From contig CM055112.1 of NCBI GenBank assembly GCA_029204225.1, positions 1,700,346-1,764,345 on the forward strand: DNA of 64,000 nucleotides. Reading direction: 5' to 3'. Below are positions 20,057-30,141 of this stretch, in pieces (positions within the stretch are counted from its first letter, which is position 1; every line of letters starts with the position of its first letter). The stretch is from Diphasiastrum complanatum (taxonomy: Eukaryota; Streptophyta; Lycopodiopsida; Lycopodiales; Lycopodiaceae). The position numbers were made by a program, and so were the translations under genes. The notes beneath the pieces were generated by a model. That model did not search any database and had not been told where the DNA came from. It saw only the letters and a program-made list of their open reading frames with translations.

Positions 20057-22825
20057 ACCCGCGGCCTAAAGTAGTGCCGGTCCCTCGACACTCGACCGAT
20101 TTAGTAAAGCGTCCTCTTTGCCCACCTCTGGTGGATCAGGTAGCCCGTAACGTCTTCCATGAAGTTGAGACGGTCCAGTTTCTTCGAGTCCTTGCGTGTG
20201 TGGAAGGACTTGTGGACTCCTGTCAGCCATTCTTGATTGACCCATGCTTGGAATCGGCGTGTCCAGGGATCTCCAAGGAAGGTAGCTCAGTAATATACAC
20301 GAGCAACTCGCAGCTGATCTTCGACTTTGTTGGAAGCTAGCGCCTTATTAGGATCAAAGAATATTGAGGGAAGAAAATCATCCCATTTGGTTTCGATGCC
20401 CATTATGTTCTAAGTCTCAGGCGTAAGTGGCTGTCGCGCAGACTATTGGATCAGGGCAGTTGATATAATGATTCGCGAACGTGGTGAGAGCCCTTTTGGC
20501 ATCTACATCCGTAGTCCACCCGTATTCTGATGGAATGATCGGCCAATTAAAATTTTGAAGTGTGATCTTGTCCAGAGGGGTGCTGCATTCCGCCCATTTG
20601 GATCGTCGTGTACATGGCAGGAAGTGCGTGTTCACCCGTACTTGTTGCGGACTTGTCACATAGGCCTTGGTGGCCGTTGAGTCTCTTTCAAACAACTACT
20701 GACAGCACTCTGGTTGTGGTTGGAAGGTGGGTAGTGCTTGCATCTCCTTGCCCTTTATTGTCTAAGCTGAAAACGATATTTGTCAGCCGCCTCTTGATGA
20801 CTCGTGGGGATACCTTGATAGAAATTCGTTAATTTTCTCCTCCACGGACTTTGGTCTTTGGAAGGCCCGACTGGTAGATATCGTGCGCGAACCTCTGGAT
20901 GATGTAGCTTGGCTTTGGCTGGTATCTGCGCCTTGGCCCTGGTCTCGCGTCTCAGCACCCGTATCTGTTGGCTCTTGGCCTTCGGACCTTTGATCTTGAC
21001 TAAATCCCCCTGCTGCTTGCTGGCTTTAGTCCTGGCTTGTACTGGCCTATGCAGCGTCAAAAATAGGTGGTGGTGGAATCACCATGGGGGTGGGCTGGGC
21101 CTTTGTGTCCATGAATTGTTGGCAAGCTTTGAGGGCTTGTTTGGCATGGGCGAGCTCGTGAGTTGTGCTTGTCCGATATTTATTGAACTTTGTCTGGTAG
21201 CTATTTAAGGTTTGGCTATAGACCTGCACCTGACGCCAAAAAAGGTTCATTTTTTATTTAGATAGTGACCTTGAGTCTGGTGCAAGCTAATCTAACTAGA
21301 CGAGCTTTTTATTTTGTAGGGCTTTGACCTCCGCCCCCAAGCGCCTATTCTATGCTTCCAAAATGTTTAGTTGCGCCTGGATGGGAGCAAGCCGTTGGGA
21401 GGCTTTAAATTGAAGCTCCCGCACCTTCATGGAGGCCTTTGTTAGCGCTTTGGAGAGGCTTTGGATATATTTATTGAGGCCTTCCTCCTTCTACTGCAGC
21501 TTGGCAATCTCCTGGTGCCCTTGCTCATGCTGGTGAGTTAGGATCAGCTTGTGTTGCATCTTGGTGAGTTATGCTTTCAACTGTGTGTTGCTTGTGCCCA
21601 GAGTCTGGTACGCCTTCGTTAGGTCTGTGAGAGCAACCGATACACTGGCACTGGTAGAGGATTGTGTTGTATCGGCCCCGATGACTTGTGGAGTTATGTT
21701 GTCATCATTTTCAATCAGGTTCTCGTTGGACTTGATGCCATATGGGGTGGTAGGATCAGCCCGATCTGGCGAAGGTATGAAAATTGTTTGGACAAATGCA
21801 TCATCAGACAATGGTTAGTTGCCCTCGGCAACCTTTGATGGCGAAGCAGGTGGGGTTTGAGAAGCAACTGTGGAAATGGGGGTGAGGATGGTTTGTCCAA
21901 ACGAGAGGATGGGAGGAACAGAGGGGAATTGAAAGGTGGTGTGGAGTATGGAAGAAGGCGAGGATCGAGTAGAGAGGGTCTGACATGCGGGTGAAAAGAT
22001 GTAGAGGCAGCGCCACACATTTGTTTGCTGGCCGTTGTGTTAGTAACTGCAGGTTGGGAGGAGGTGGATGCTTGAGATGGCAGATAAAGGTCAGTGTGCG
22101 GCACGAGGAAAGACAAAAGGGTTGAACGGTGAAAATCATGCACTTTTGTCTGGAGAAGTGAGTAGGCAAAATTACACAACAAGGGGCTTGCTACGCTGCG
22201 GTCACAGTTGTTAGGTTTGATGGAGTTGGTTAGTTCACGAATAAGGAAGCTATGCTAGTCGTATGGCACAATTGAGGGGCCAGGGAATTCCAAAAAGAAT
22301 TCCACTATCTGACTCAACAACTTAGACTGGATTGTGTCCTTGCGAAATGTTGAAATAACCAGGAAGTTATTCAGCATATGCGCAGCCGCCATTCCGTGAT
22401 AGCATCTATCAGGTAACCATTGTTAGTCTGGATTGAGATTTCTGGTGCAGTTTGAACAACGAAAGGTTTGATCAGAGTTTTGGCGTGGCGATGAGAGATG
22501 GACTGATGATCACCGGACATAATGTCAATGGCGACCATTGAGTCTGCGTTAATCTTGACCTTGTATGTGGTACCTTGGTACAGGAAGTGGAAGTGTGTCT
22601 TTTGCTCGTCCTAGGTGGCTTAAGCGTGAAGAGTGAGGCCCATGTTAATCTCAGAATGAAAAAGCACCGGGTTAAAACCCATTGCCTCTAGAAGTGGGCC
22701 GGCTGTCTGTAACCATGGTTGGATCAGAGTGTTAGAGGGTAAGGGCCAAATCTGTGTGGCCTCGAGGATTTCACGCTGGATCACCTATATGGTGCCAGAG
22801 CCTTCAAAGGATGAGGAGGCCATGT
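20057..22825 (-). pseudogene. Unrecognised long ORF beside LTR-X, broken
   Basis: A minus-strand protein can be followed through stops from MASSSFEGSGTI at 22823. It continues through IWPLPSNTLIQPWLQTAGPLLEAMGFNPVLFHSEIN and FRKDTIQSKLLSQIVEFFLEFPGPS (about 22350-22270). A proline/serine-rich middle and a Gln-rich, coiled-coil-like part (QVYSQTLNSYQTKFNKYR, about 21220-21170) follow. The C-terminal part has FNWPIIPSEYGWTTDVDAKRALTTFANHYINCPDP (about 20570-20460) and GDPWTRRFQAWVNQEWLTG (about 20265-20210). I do not recognise it. Its position directly upstream of a same-strand LTR suggests a gag-like ORF of a non-autonomous or unusual LTR element. Most visible breaks are TAG or TAA. Confidence 0.45.
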
Positions 22826-23081
22826 TAGCAGTGATGATTAAAAGTCGAAAAAGTAGTAAAAATGGTGGAAACGATAAAAAGGTGTGAAAATGACAAAAAA
22901 TTGGGAATTACGAGTGTTAGATGGCAAGAATAAAATGTTCGCGAACACCCTGACAAAAAGACGCGAACGCGAAAAATTCGCAAAAGAGAACATTTTGGGA
23001 TATAGAGGGAGAAAGTCAGACGACGCGAAAGTCAAACAACTCAAAGCGACACGAAAATCTTCGCGACACTTTTCGACTCTC

Positions 23082-23282
23082 TGTTGGGGTAGTTCCCAAC
23101 AAAGTTTCAATAAATAAAATCGTCCAATAAAATGTGTTGCGAGGGCATGGCATCATGTGCGCGTAAGCCCATGGCCCAATGAGCACGCAAGCTTAAGTGT
23201 AAATAATATAAAATTGACTTGGGCCTTGGAATTAAAATAAAATTAGATGCCCAAAGTCATTTTTAAACTTAGAGATTACTTT
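23082..23282 (+). repeat. LTR-X fragment, inverted copy
   Basis: It starts TGTTGGGGTAGTTCCC and matches the reverse complement of about 19857-20054, including the block TTTTTAAACTTAGAGATTAC near its end. It is truncated to about 200 bp and is followed directly by a gypsy integrase. Confidence 0.75.
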
Positions 23283-23287
23283 GCAAT

Positions 23288-24293
23288 CAGGATGGTGGTG
23301 GCCAACGATTCATAAGGATACGGAGTAATACTTGAAAAAGTGCGATGTGTGCCAAAGGGCAAGGAGACCAACAAGATTGAATTATGACGTACTACACACG
23401 GTCTTAGCCCAAGCATCATTCGAGAAGTGGGGATTGGATTATATTGGTCCAATTCACCTTGCAACAAGGAGTTCCCAAGCTCAATACATAATCGTAGCCA
23501 CAGACTACCTCACCAAATGGGTCGAAGCCAAGGCAGAAAGAGTAGTTGATGCTAGGACCACTGCCAAGTTCCTTTATGAAAATATCATTGTGCGCTTTGG
23601 ATGCCCGGTGGAGCTAGTCAACGATCGTGGAAGTCATTTCATCAATGAGACCATCAAGTCCCTGTTGGAAGAATTCTTCTTATCCACAGAACCAGTTCGC
23701 CTTATTATCCTCGTGGTAATGGGCAAGCAGAATCATCCAATAAGATCCTGTGTAGCGTACACACGAAAATAGTTGAAGTAGCAGATCAAATTGGAAACAT
23801 AAGTTGCATGCTGCTCTGTGGGCATTCATGACAACAAATAAAGGAAGCACTGATCAAACACCCTTGCAATTGGTATATGGTCATGATGCTTTGATGCCAA
23901 TAGAGTTTCTAGTTCCTTCATTAAGGATTGCCACCACACAATGTCTTAATGAGTCCAAATCTCTACAACTACATCACGAAGCTCTGCATAAGCTCTGTGA
24001 AACATGCTTACTAGTTGTGCATGCACTGGCAGCTGAAAAAGAAAGATGCAAAGCATGGCACGATCGCTGGTTACAAAAGAAGAATCTTCGTTCTGGAGAT
24101 TTGGTCCTGATGTATAAAACCAAGGCGATCAAGGGAAAATTAAAATTCACAGGCGAAGGTCCTTATCAGATCAAGGAAATTCTTAATCATGGAGCCGTGA
24201 ATTTAGAGAAGCTAGATGGGACACCATTCGATACACCCATCAATGGTATCCGGTCGCACAAATACTGGCCACCACGTAAGATACATCCAAACA
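23288..24293 (+). pseudogene. Ty3/gypsy integrase fragment
   Basis: It opens inside the H2C2 zinc-binding region (WWWPTIHKDTE, a stop, then YLKKCDVCQRA) and continues GLDYIGPIHLATRSSQAQYIIVATDYLTKWVEA, with the first catalytic D and the second in LVNDRGSHF. The region of the third residue (about 23695-23800) is broken by a frame change. The C-terminal part (23804 on) includes TPLQLVYGHDALMPIEF, a DRWLQKKNLRSGDLVLMYKTK segment and GPYQIKEILNHGAVNLEKLDG. No protease, RT or RNase H is attached. It is truncated on the left by the LTR-X fragment and on the right by the end of Copia-5. Confidence 0.85.
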
Positions 24294-24306
24294 TTTTGTT
24301 TCTTCA

Positions 24307-25608
24307 AAAACAATAACTATCCATGCTAAGATGGCAGCACTTAGATTCATGACTAGTAGACACCAAAATTTTGCTCTTGATCAAAGGTAGGAATGGAGAA
24401 GTGCTTTTCCTTTGCTCAGATAGTAGATGACTGGAAACTCAGAGATCAGTCCTTTACTTAGGAATCATGACAAACACTCAGATATCGTATACATTCACAC
24501 GTTATACATGCGGAGGGTTGTGAAAGGATAATAAAATCCCATCAAGATCTCTGCTCCTTAGCTGCTCTCAAGAAGATAGCTTGTGTACTCAGACAACTAT
24601 GGTCTCTCCACAATCTCTCATAGAGCACTGATCATTACTCATCTCTTAGTTGTTGAAGCTGTGATGGCTCAGTAGCAGCAAGAGCTTAGGTAGCTCAAGA
24701 ATGGCTTGCTCAATCAGTATTCAGAATTTGCATCTCATTTCATCTCTCTAACCTGGACTCAGTAGATATCGTTCATGCAAAGTGAGTTCCATACTTGACC
24801 TATACTCAGATGATAGTGCCTCCTTTGATTCTGATGGAACTGCGTTGGAAACCGGGTAGCGCTCGGAAAAACGATATAACAAAAGTTTGAAAAAGTGATC
24901 AGTAACAAGACTCAGTTCTGGGGAGCGATATTCCTTCTCTCTTAATGGTCAAAAGCTATGACTCCACACTGCTCTCAAGAGGCCGTCACTCAAACTCAAT
25001 ACTCGGGTACTTTAGAAATTCAAACTCGTGTATCAACAGCAATATTCACTTCTGAGGAGGCGATGTTCGTGCACATTGGTTCTCTCACGTCTTCTTCACC
25101 AAAACTCCACTCTTTCATGATTCGTTTTTTCAAAACTCAATGATAATGATAAAGATAGTCTCTCTTTTGTGCACGGCAGCGATGGATATAGTTGAAGTAA
25201 CAGAGATTGTAACAAAGAGTTTCCTTTTTTATGCTAGTATCATCATACATGTGCATCGCTCTCTACTCAGCAGTTAAACATCAGAATTCCGTTTTTGATT
25301 AGATGTAGGTATGGAAAATTGCTCTTCCATCATTTTAGTAGCAATTACTGGAAACACACGATGGAGAACTTCAAATATGCACTGAGAAGTTGTAGAAAAT
25401 GATCTCAAGTTTGATGCGGTACTTTCCAATCCCCAGAATCAAATGTCATGTACAATAGCGATTTTGTCCAACGATCAGCAAGGAGGTAGTTGGCTAGATT
25501 TGATCAGCAATAGTCTCTCCCTCTTATGTGTGGCAACGATTGACTCATGCCTCTGTTTAATTGCTCAGAAGTCTTTACTCAGTGTTCATGTATCAGCGGA
25601 GTGTAGGC
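24307..25608 (+). repeat. Dispersed repeat R, right part
   Basis: It begins with the AAAAC duplication of Copia-5 and matches, in reverse complement, about 57385-58815. The match runs through ATAACTATCCATG, GATCAGTCCTTTACTTAGGA and the CAACGATCAGCAAGGAGGTA block. It ends near 25608, where the copies diverge. No coding capacity beyond short frames. Confidence 0.7.
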
Positions 25609-26062
25609 GATATCCACTGGGGGAGTGTGGTCTCCACTCCAAGGACCAGAGTCTCTGATAGTATGCTTGTAGTAAGTTTTTACTTGGGCATTCGGCAACA
25701 ATCTCCAAATGGCTTTTCTAACATCTGTACCACGATCCATCAACTTTTGGATTTGATCTGTTCTTTGAAATCCCTGCAATCCAACCCACCAGTGATCCTA
25801 ATTGGCTTTATGCACCCAGTCCCAACAATTTTAAAAGTCATGCCCACTATTAGACCCATGCATAAGGTGGCATGCATATGCAATTTAGGAGTGTATTGTG
25901 TAAGAACATGGATGCATTCTCTAAGAATTGTGTCTAAGGTGTCGGTTGTTGTGAATGCATTTGGTAGACTTTATCGAGAGTGTTTAAAGTTTTGTTTCTG
26001 GTAGCTTTGACTTCCTAACTTCTTATTTACACAAGACAACTTCCTAGAAGTTGTTTGATAGA

Positions 26063-26108
<46 letters not shown>

Positions 26109-26124
26109 TTTCAAATGTCCATTG
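25609..26124. other. Anonymous segment with (AT)n
   Basis: No gene recognised. A 42-bp (AT)n microsatellite lies at 26065-26106. Confidence 0.5.
26065..26106. repeat. (AT)n microsatellite
   Basis: Uninterrupted alternating AT/TA over about 42 bp. Confidence 0.95.
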
Positions 26125-27015
26125 CTACTTGTAAGCCTGCCTGCAAACTTGTGTCCTGGCTAGAGCCTTTTCGATCCTTCCATAGACTAGTGCTTTGTTG
26201 TCGTCGATAAACATAGGGTCAGCTCCTTCCAAGAATTGATGTTGGAACATCTCATTCAATGTTTTACGCTCCTTGGTTGATCTGTCTCTGACCTTGAGAT
26301 AAAGCACTGAATCAAATCCTTCTTTTAGAGGCTCATTGGGGTTACACCATCTTTGTCTTATCTGCAAGTTGGTAGGTCTATTTGATGTCCCCATGGTAAT
26401 AATAACCACTCCCATAGCCATTTCGCATGATGGGCACTTAGTCTGATGATGTCTTCTTTATGATTTCATGTAGTAATGGCACCTTTGAAGGGTATCACAG
26501 GTCATTTCATATGTGTCGAAGGATCCTGATATTATTGGCCACTATTTGTCAATGGCTAGTAGAAGGTCGTAGATCATAGTCTTGATAATTGAGAGGGAAC
26601 TCCATGGCTGGTATATAAAGAAAGTAGGAGTCCACGTCTTCAAAACATGCTTTCTCTACAATTAGTTCTCTCATTTTTGGAGGGTAATTTGGAATATGCC
26701 CTCTAGTTATCCTCGATTCTTCCCTCTCTCGGTGGCTCTGTTGTGACTGGTACTCATCTAGCTGCCTAGCCAATAAATAATTATTATACTCTGCTGAAGT
26801 GGCTTCTGTAGTCGAGCTATGGTTTTCTCCTGGCTTTTGATATGCGTGAGATGTCGTGTTTGTTGTATTTCATTTTCTTCTTTAAAGCTTCGACATTTCT
26901 TGTTCCATCCGGCCGCCGCATTTTCTAAGCTGTAGATCTCATTACTTTGACGGAATTGAGATTTTTTGCAATTTTGAGTTCTTGCTTCAAGTTGTGGATT
27001 TCTTGGACGTGTCAT
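26125..27015 (-). pseudogene. Unrecognised gag-like or coiled-coil remnant
   Basis: The minus-strand frames follow one another: a charged coiled-coil-like part (NKKCRSFKEENEIQQTRHLTHIKSQEKTIARLQKPLQQ, about 26900-26790), then ARQLDEYQSQQSHREREESRITRGHIPNYPPKMRELIVEKACFEDVDSYFLYIPAMEFPLNYQDYD. After a stop and frame change comes GFDSVLYLKVRDRSTKERKTLNEMFQHQFLEGADPMFID. The pieces look like one protein of about 300 residues, now broken. Neither family nor host/transposon origin is clear. A non-autonomous retrotransposon ORF is my first guess because of the surroundings. Confidence 0.35.
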
Positions 27016-27240
27016 TCTCGTTCCTTGGAAAGTATTACAGCCATTCTCTCATTTGATTTCTTAGATTCTTGATTAACAGACGCCTCATCTCCTCTAGTAG
27101 TCATGTCCTGGTGAACAAGATTCCTCGTGTTGCTTTAGAAGTTGGTTGGAACAATGCAGTGGTGGTAACAACATGTAGTATATTTTTCAGTTCAAAATTA
27201 TTATTTTTATATATATATGACTCACGGTATCTTAGCCGAG

Positions 27241-28020
27241 ATGAAACTCGAAAAAATACCAGAAACACGAAAAATTTAAAAAGGTGAAAAATTCAAAAAG
27301 GTGAAAATTCAAAAAGTTGAAAAATCATGAAAACTCAAAAAATGAACTCGAAAATTTTCTGGAAAAACTTGAAAAATTTAGTTATGCTAAGAAAAAATCT
27401 CAAAACGTCTCAAAAACTCAGAGACTCTTGAAAAATTTCGCACGACTCGTAAAAATTCCAAAAGACTTGAAAAAACTCAAAAAATACGAGAGACTCGAAA
27501 AAACAGAGAAACTCAAAAAATTTGATAAAGACCCAATAACTCAAAAATTCAAAAAATTTGAAAAACCCGAAAAACTCGAAACATTCGAAAATCAGAAAAA
27601 ATTCGCGAAACTCGAAAATCCTCAAAAAAAATCCGAAAATCTCAAAAAATTCACGAAAATTGCAAAAAACTCGAAGAATTTGAGAGACTCTAAAAATTTT
27701 GAAAATACTCGAAAAACTCGCAAAAATTGCGAAAAATTCAAAAAACCCAAAAATGACAAAAAAATTCAAAAATCTCGAAAAACTCAAAACTCTCGAAAAA
27801 TTGCGAAAATCAAAAATCTCAAAAAAAAAATGCGAATAGATTTGAAAAAGTCCAAAAATTCAAAAATTCTGATAATTCGTGAAAATTGCAAAAATTTCGA
27901 AAAACTCAAAATCTCGAAAAATCCGAAAATTTTTGAAAATTTTTGAAAAATTCATGAAACTCGAAAATCTTGAAAAATTGCGTAATCTCAAAAAATTCGC
28001 AAAAATTGCAAAAATTTTGA
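27241..28020. repeat. Degenerate A-rich tandem repeat
   Basis: About 780 bp built almost entirely from variants of AAAAAYTCGAAAAA and AAAATTCAAAAA with period near 9-15 bp. It creates spurious open frames on both strands: K/N/S-rich on plus (27317-27946), F/E-rich on minus (27410-27787). Two-letter-like composition and lack of any start context argue against coding. Confidence 0.8.
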
Positions 28021-28021
28021 G

Positions 28022-28070
28022 AGATTGTGGGTTCAATCCCCAGTAGCTTATCCATTGGGCCATGGAGCCA
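28022..28070. repeat. tRNA-Arg-like pieces in inverted order
   Basis: On the plus strand GATTGTGGGTTCAATCCCCA (28022-28041) looks like a variable-plus-T-arm with B box. Immediately beyond, the minus strand reads TGGCCCAATGGATAAGC (about 28050-28066), a D arm with A-box consensus as found in tRNA-Arg. The two halves point at each other, so this cannot be a tRNA; it may be SINE-derived. Confidence 0.4.
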
Positions 28071-28523
28071 CTCCCCACCCCACTGTACTGTTTCTATTCC
28101 CAATTTTTTTCTCTCAATCCCTTCCACATGCTCCTTTGTCATACACTCATGCCCCTCAATTCAAAATAACATCAATGCCCATTTTTCTTTCCACAAAGTG
28201 CATAATGTCTAGCATGGATGCAATCATTCAAGCTTGCAACAAATGTTTCAAAACATTTTGTGTCTAAAATGTTGCATGTGATATTGTGTGTGTAAGAGGT
28301 TCGTCGCAAGTCTTGCCATCATCGAGGGTAGGGTATCTAGTAACTGTACTTCATTAGATTGCACATGCACATTGATTATACTAAAGATTTCTTTTTCTTT
28401 TTTCAACAAAGAAATGTCAGAACACTAAACCATAAAATCTACAACCACAACAAAAAAAATCACTAAAAAAAACTCAAAATTACCCTACTGATCCTCACCT
28501 CCTAAGGACAATGGTGGATTTTT
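28071..28523. other. Anonymous AT-rich segment
   Basis: No gene, RNA or paired repeat recognised. Short open frames near 28025-28267 read out of the tRNA-like pieces and have no support. Confidence 0.5.
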
Positions 28524-29261
28524 ATGATCTTACATGTTGACTGTCACGAATTGTTCTCGTTCAACCTTCGTGTCTTGTTTGTGCTACAACAAAGTTGCAG
28601 GAGTTCACCATTTCTGACACTCCGCCAAAAACAGGGCAAGGGCAAGGGCAAGAAAAAGTCTAAGCAGCTATTCACCAAGACTCAGGAGGATGAGAGATCT
28701 TCTAGCAAGACCAAGAAGAAGGGCAAATGCTTCCATTGCGACAAAAACGGCCATTGGAAGAGTGAATGCGAAAAATTCTTGGCGGAATCAGACAAGGAAA
28801 AACCAAAGCAAGCAAGTAACCTTGTCGACGAAGGTGAGATTGAAGACTCTAGCATCTTCATATTAGCATTGTCATCTAATCAAGATGATCAAGCACGGTA
28901 CATTGACTCAGAAGCCACAAGACACATGACAGGTAACAAAGATTGGTTCAGCAGCTTGAGAGAGTTGGATAATGGAACGTCAATTTCACAAGCAAATGGT
29001 GATGTGTGCAAAATCAAGGGGATAGGCACCGTTTTCATCCAACTACCTGATGGCAACAGCAGGACGATCAAGGAGGTACTTTATGTACCAGGTTTGAGGA
29101 GAAATCTACTTTATGTTGGTGTCATTACTGATCAAAAGTTGAAAGTAGAATTTGCCCATGATCGTTGCTTTGTGAAGGATGTGAACTAAAACTTCAAAGT
29201 CATTGCGGATGGTATAAGGGAGCCCAACACTAAATTGTACAGGTTCAATGCTACAATTAGG
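28524..29261 (+). pseudogene. Copia-A gag-protease remnant, left of Gypsy-B
   Basis: A basic segment KQGKGKGKKKSKQ and zinc knuckle CFHCDKNGHWKSEC (about 28730-28770) are followed by a protease in which the active-site triad reads D-S-E instead of D-S-G (28905-28913), so it is dead. GAG-pre-integrase begins with VLYVPGLRRNLLYVG (about 29080) and is cut by Gypsy-B at 29262. A frame stop at 29187 precedes the cut. The remaining pre-integrase motif reappears after Gypsy-B at 41689-41830. Confidence 0.8.
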
Positions 29262-29266
29262 AGGAA

Positions 29267-29488
29267 TGTTATGTCCATGACCAGTACATAGGATACAATA
29301 TACTCCTAGTCTTGGATAAACGGTACTCCAGTGAAACAAGTTGTTAGTTATGCCACGTCATACTGGACGTGACCCGAAAGTAACTAATATCCTTGTGAGG
29401 CCCAGGACATACTAAATGGAGTTTAGACAAGGTATGAGACAGTGTATGCATGTATAGAGTTATCAATAGCAATTCTATGAATTGTTGG
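29267..29488 (+). repeat. Gypsy-B 5' LTR, first part
   Basis: It starts TGTTATGTCCATGACC and matches 41164 on. It is interrupted at 29488 by Copia-C and resumes at 35355. Confidence 0.9.
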
Positions 29489-30141
29489 TGTGAAAAACTC
29501 AGATCCAAAAGATGCTAAAGTTTCATAAAGATCTTGGCCATGGAAGTTATGCACATCTAGATTGAAAAAATGATAGAAATTGTGATGTTAAGCATACTAA
29601 ACATCAACTAAACATCAAAATCTGATCATAAGCTTCCACAAACAGAAACTTGCTGTCCCTGTCCGTACTTCAGAGCCTACAACCTGCATTTCACACGTGT
29701 GAAGCCATAGCAACAAAGAAATCACAATTCTAGTGGCTAGAATGCAAGATATGAACAAAAAAGTGAGAGAGAAGAAGATGGACCTTCAAAGAGCATAACA
29801 TTCATTCAATAGAATGAAAATGAGATGTGTACATACTCGTGGAGATGGCTATTTATAGCAGCCATAGTGCCTCTTGGCCACTTGTCTTATGATAGGCTAA
29901 AATTGGGGTCCAATAGGATTCACCCATATACCTAGAAATTTGGTCAAATAGGAATGCACCAAATTATGAGCCAATAGAAGAGCTCCACACTCGACCTCCT
30001 CTAATTAATGTGACCTCAAAAGTAGTGTACACATACTTTGGGCCTCTACATACATGTATGAACCTATCTCTAACTTTTATTTGGCCATAGGCCTACAAAA
30101 TCTCAAGTTAGGAAAATACTACTAGTTGACAATTTTTCACA
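29489..30141 (-). repeat. Copia-C 3' LTR
   Basis: 653 bp, TG...CA ends. A minus-strand TATA box GCTATAAATAGCC lies near 29865. The CACGTG palindrome at 29690-29703 falls downstream of that TATA, i.e. in the transcribed R/U5 part. Confidence 0.95.
29690..29703. promoter_or_regulatory. G-box palindrome in Copia-C 3' LTR
   Basis: TTCACACGTGTGAA, the same palindrome as at 384-397. Here it lies about 170 bp downstream of the TATA box. Function is inferred only from conservation. Confidence 0.5.

Larger units (their letters stand above)
14323..24306 (-). mobile_element. Copia-5, complete but dead, with nested insertions
   Basis: LTRs begin TGATGYGAACG in plus reading at 14323 and 19179. The left LTR ends at 14983 (TTTTGTTTCTTCA), and the same 13 bases end the element at 24306. 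The 5-bp duplication AAAAC flanks it at 14318-14322 and 24307-24311. The inverted R copy at 57.4-59.2 kb carries the uninterrupted site near 58818, which confirms both ends. Most of the right LTR (the element's 5' LTR) is replaced by about 5 kb of other retrotransposon material (about 19253-24293). Confidence 0.75.

Noticed and set aside
19857-23282. A DNA transposon with ~200-bp terminal inverted repeats
   Set aside because: The left inverted repeat is only the first part of an LTR-like unit of about 800 bp with TATA box. The repeats begin at the LTR start facing inward, so inverted LTRs explain them better. It is kept as a finding, not as a TIR element.
27317-27946. A 209-codon plus-strand protein and its 125-codon antisense partner
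   Set aside because: Both are produced by one low-complexity repeat; composition is K/N/S or F/E only and there is no domain.
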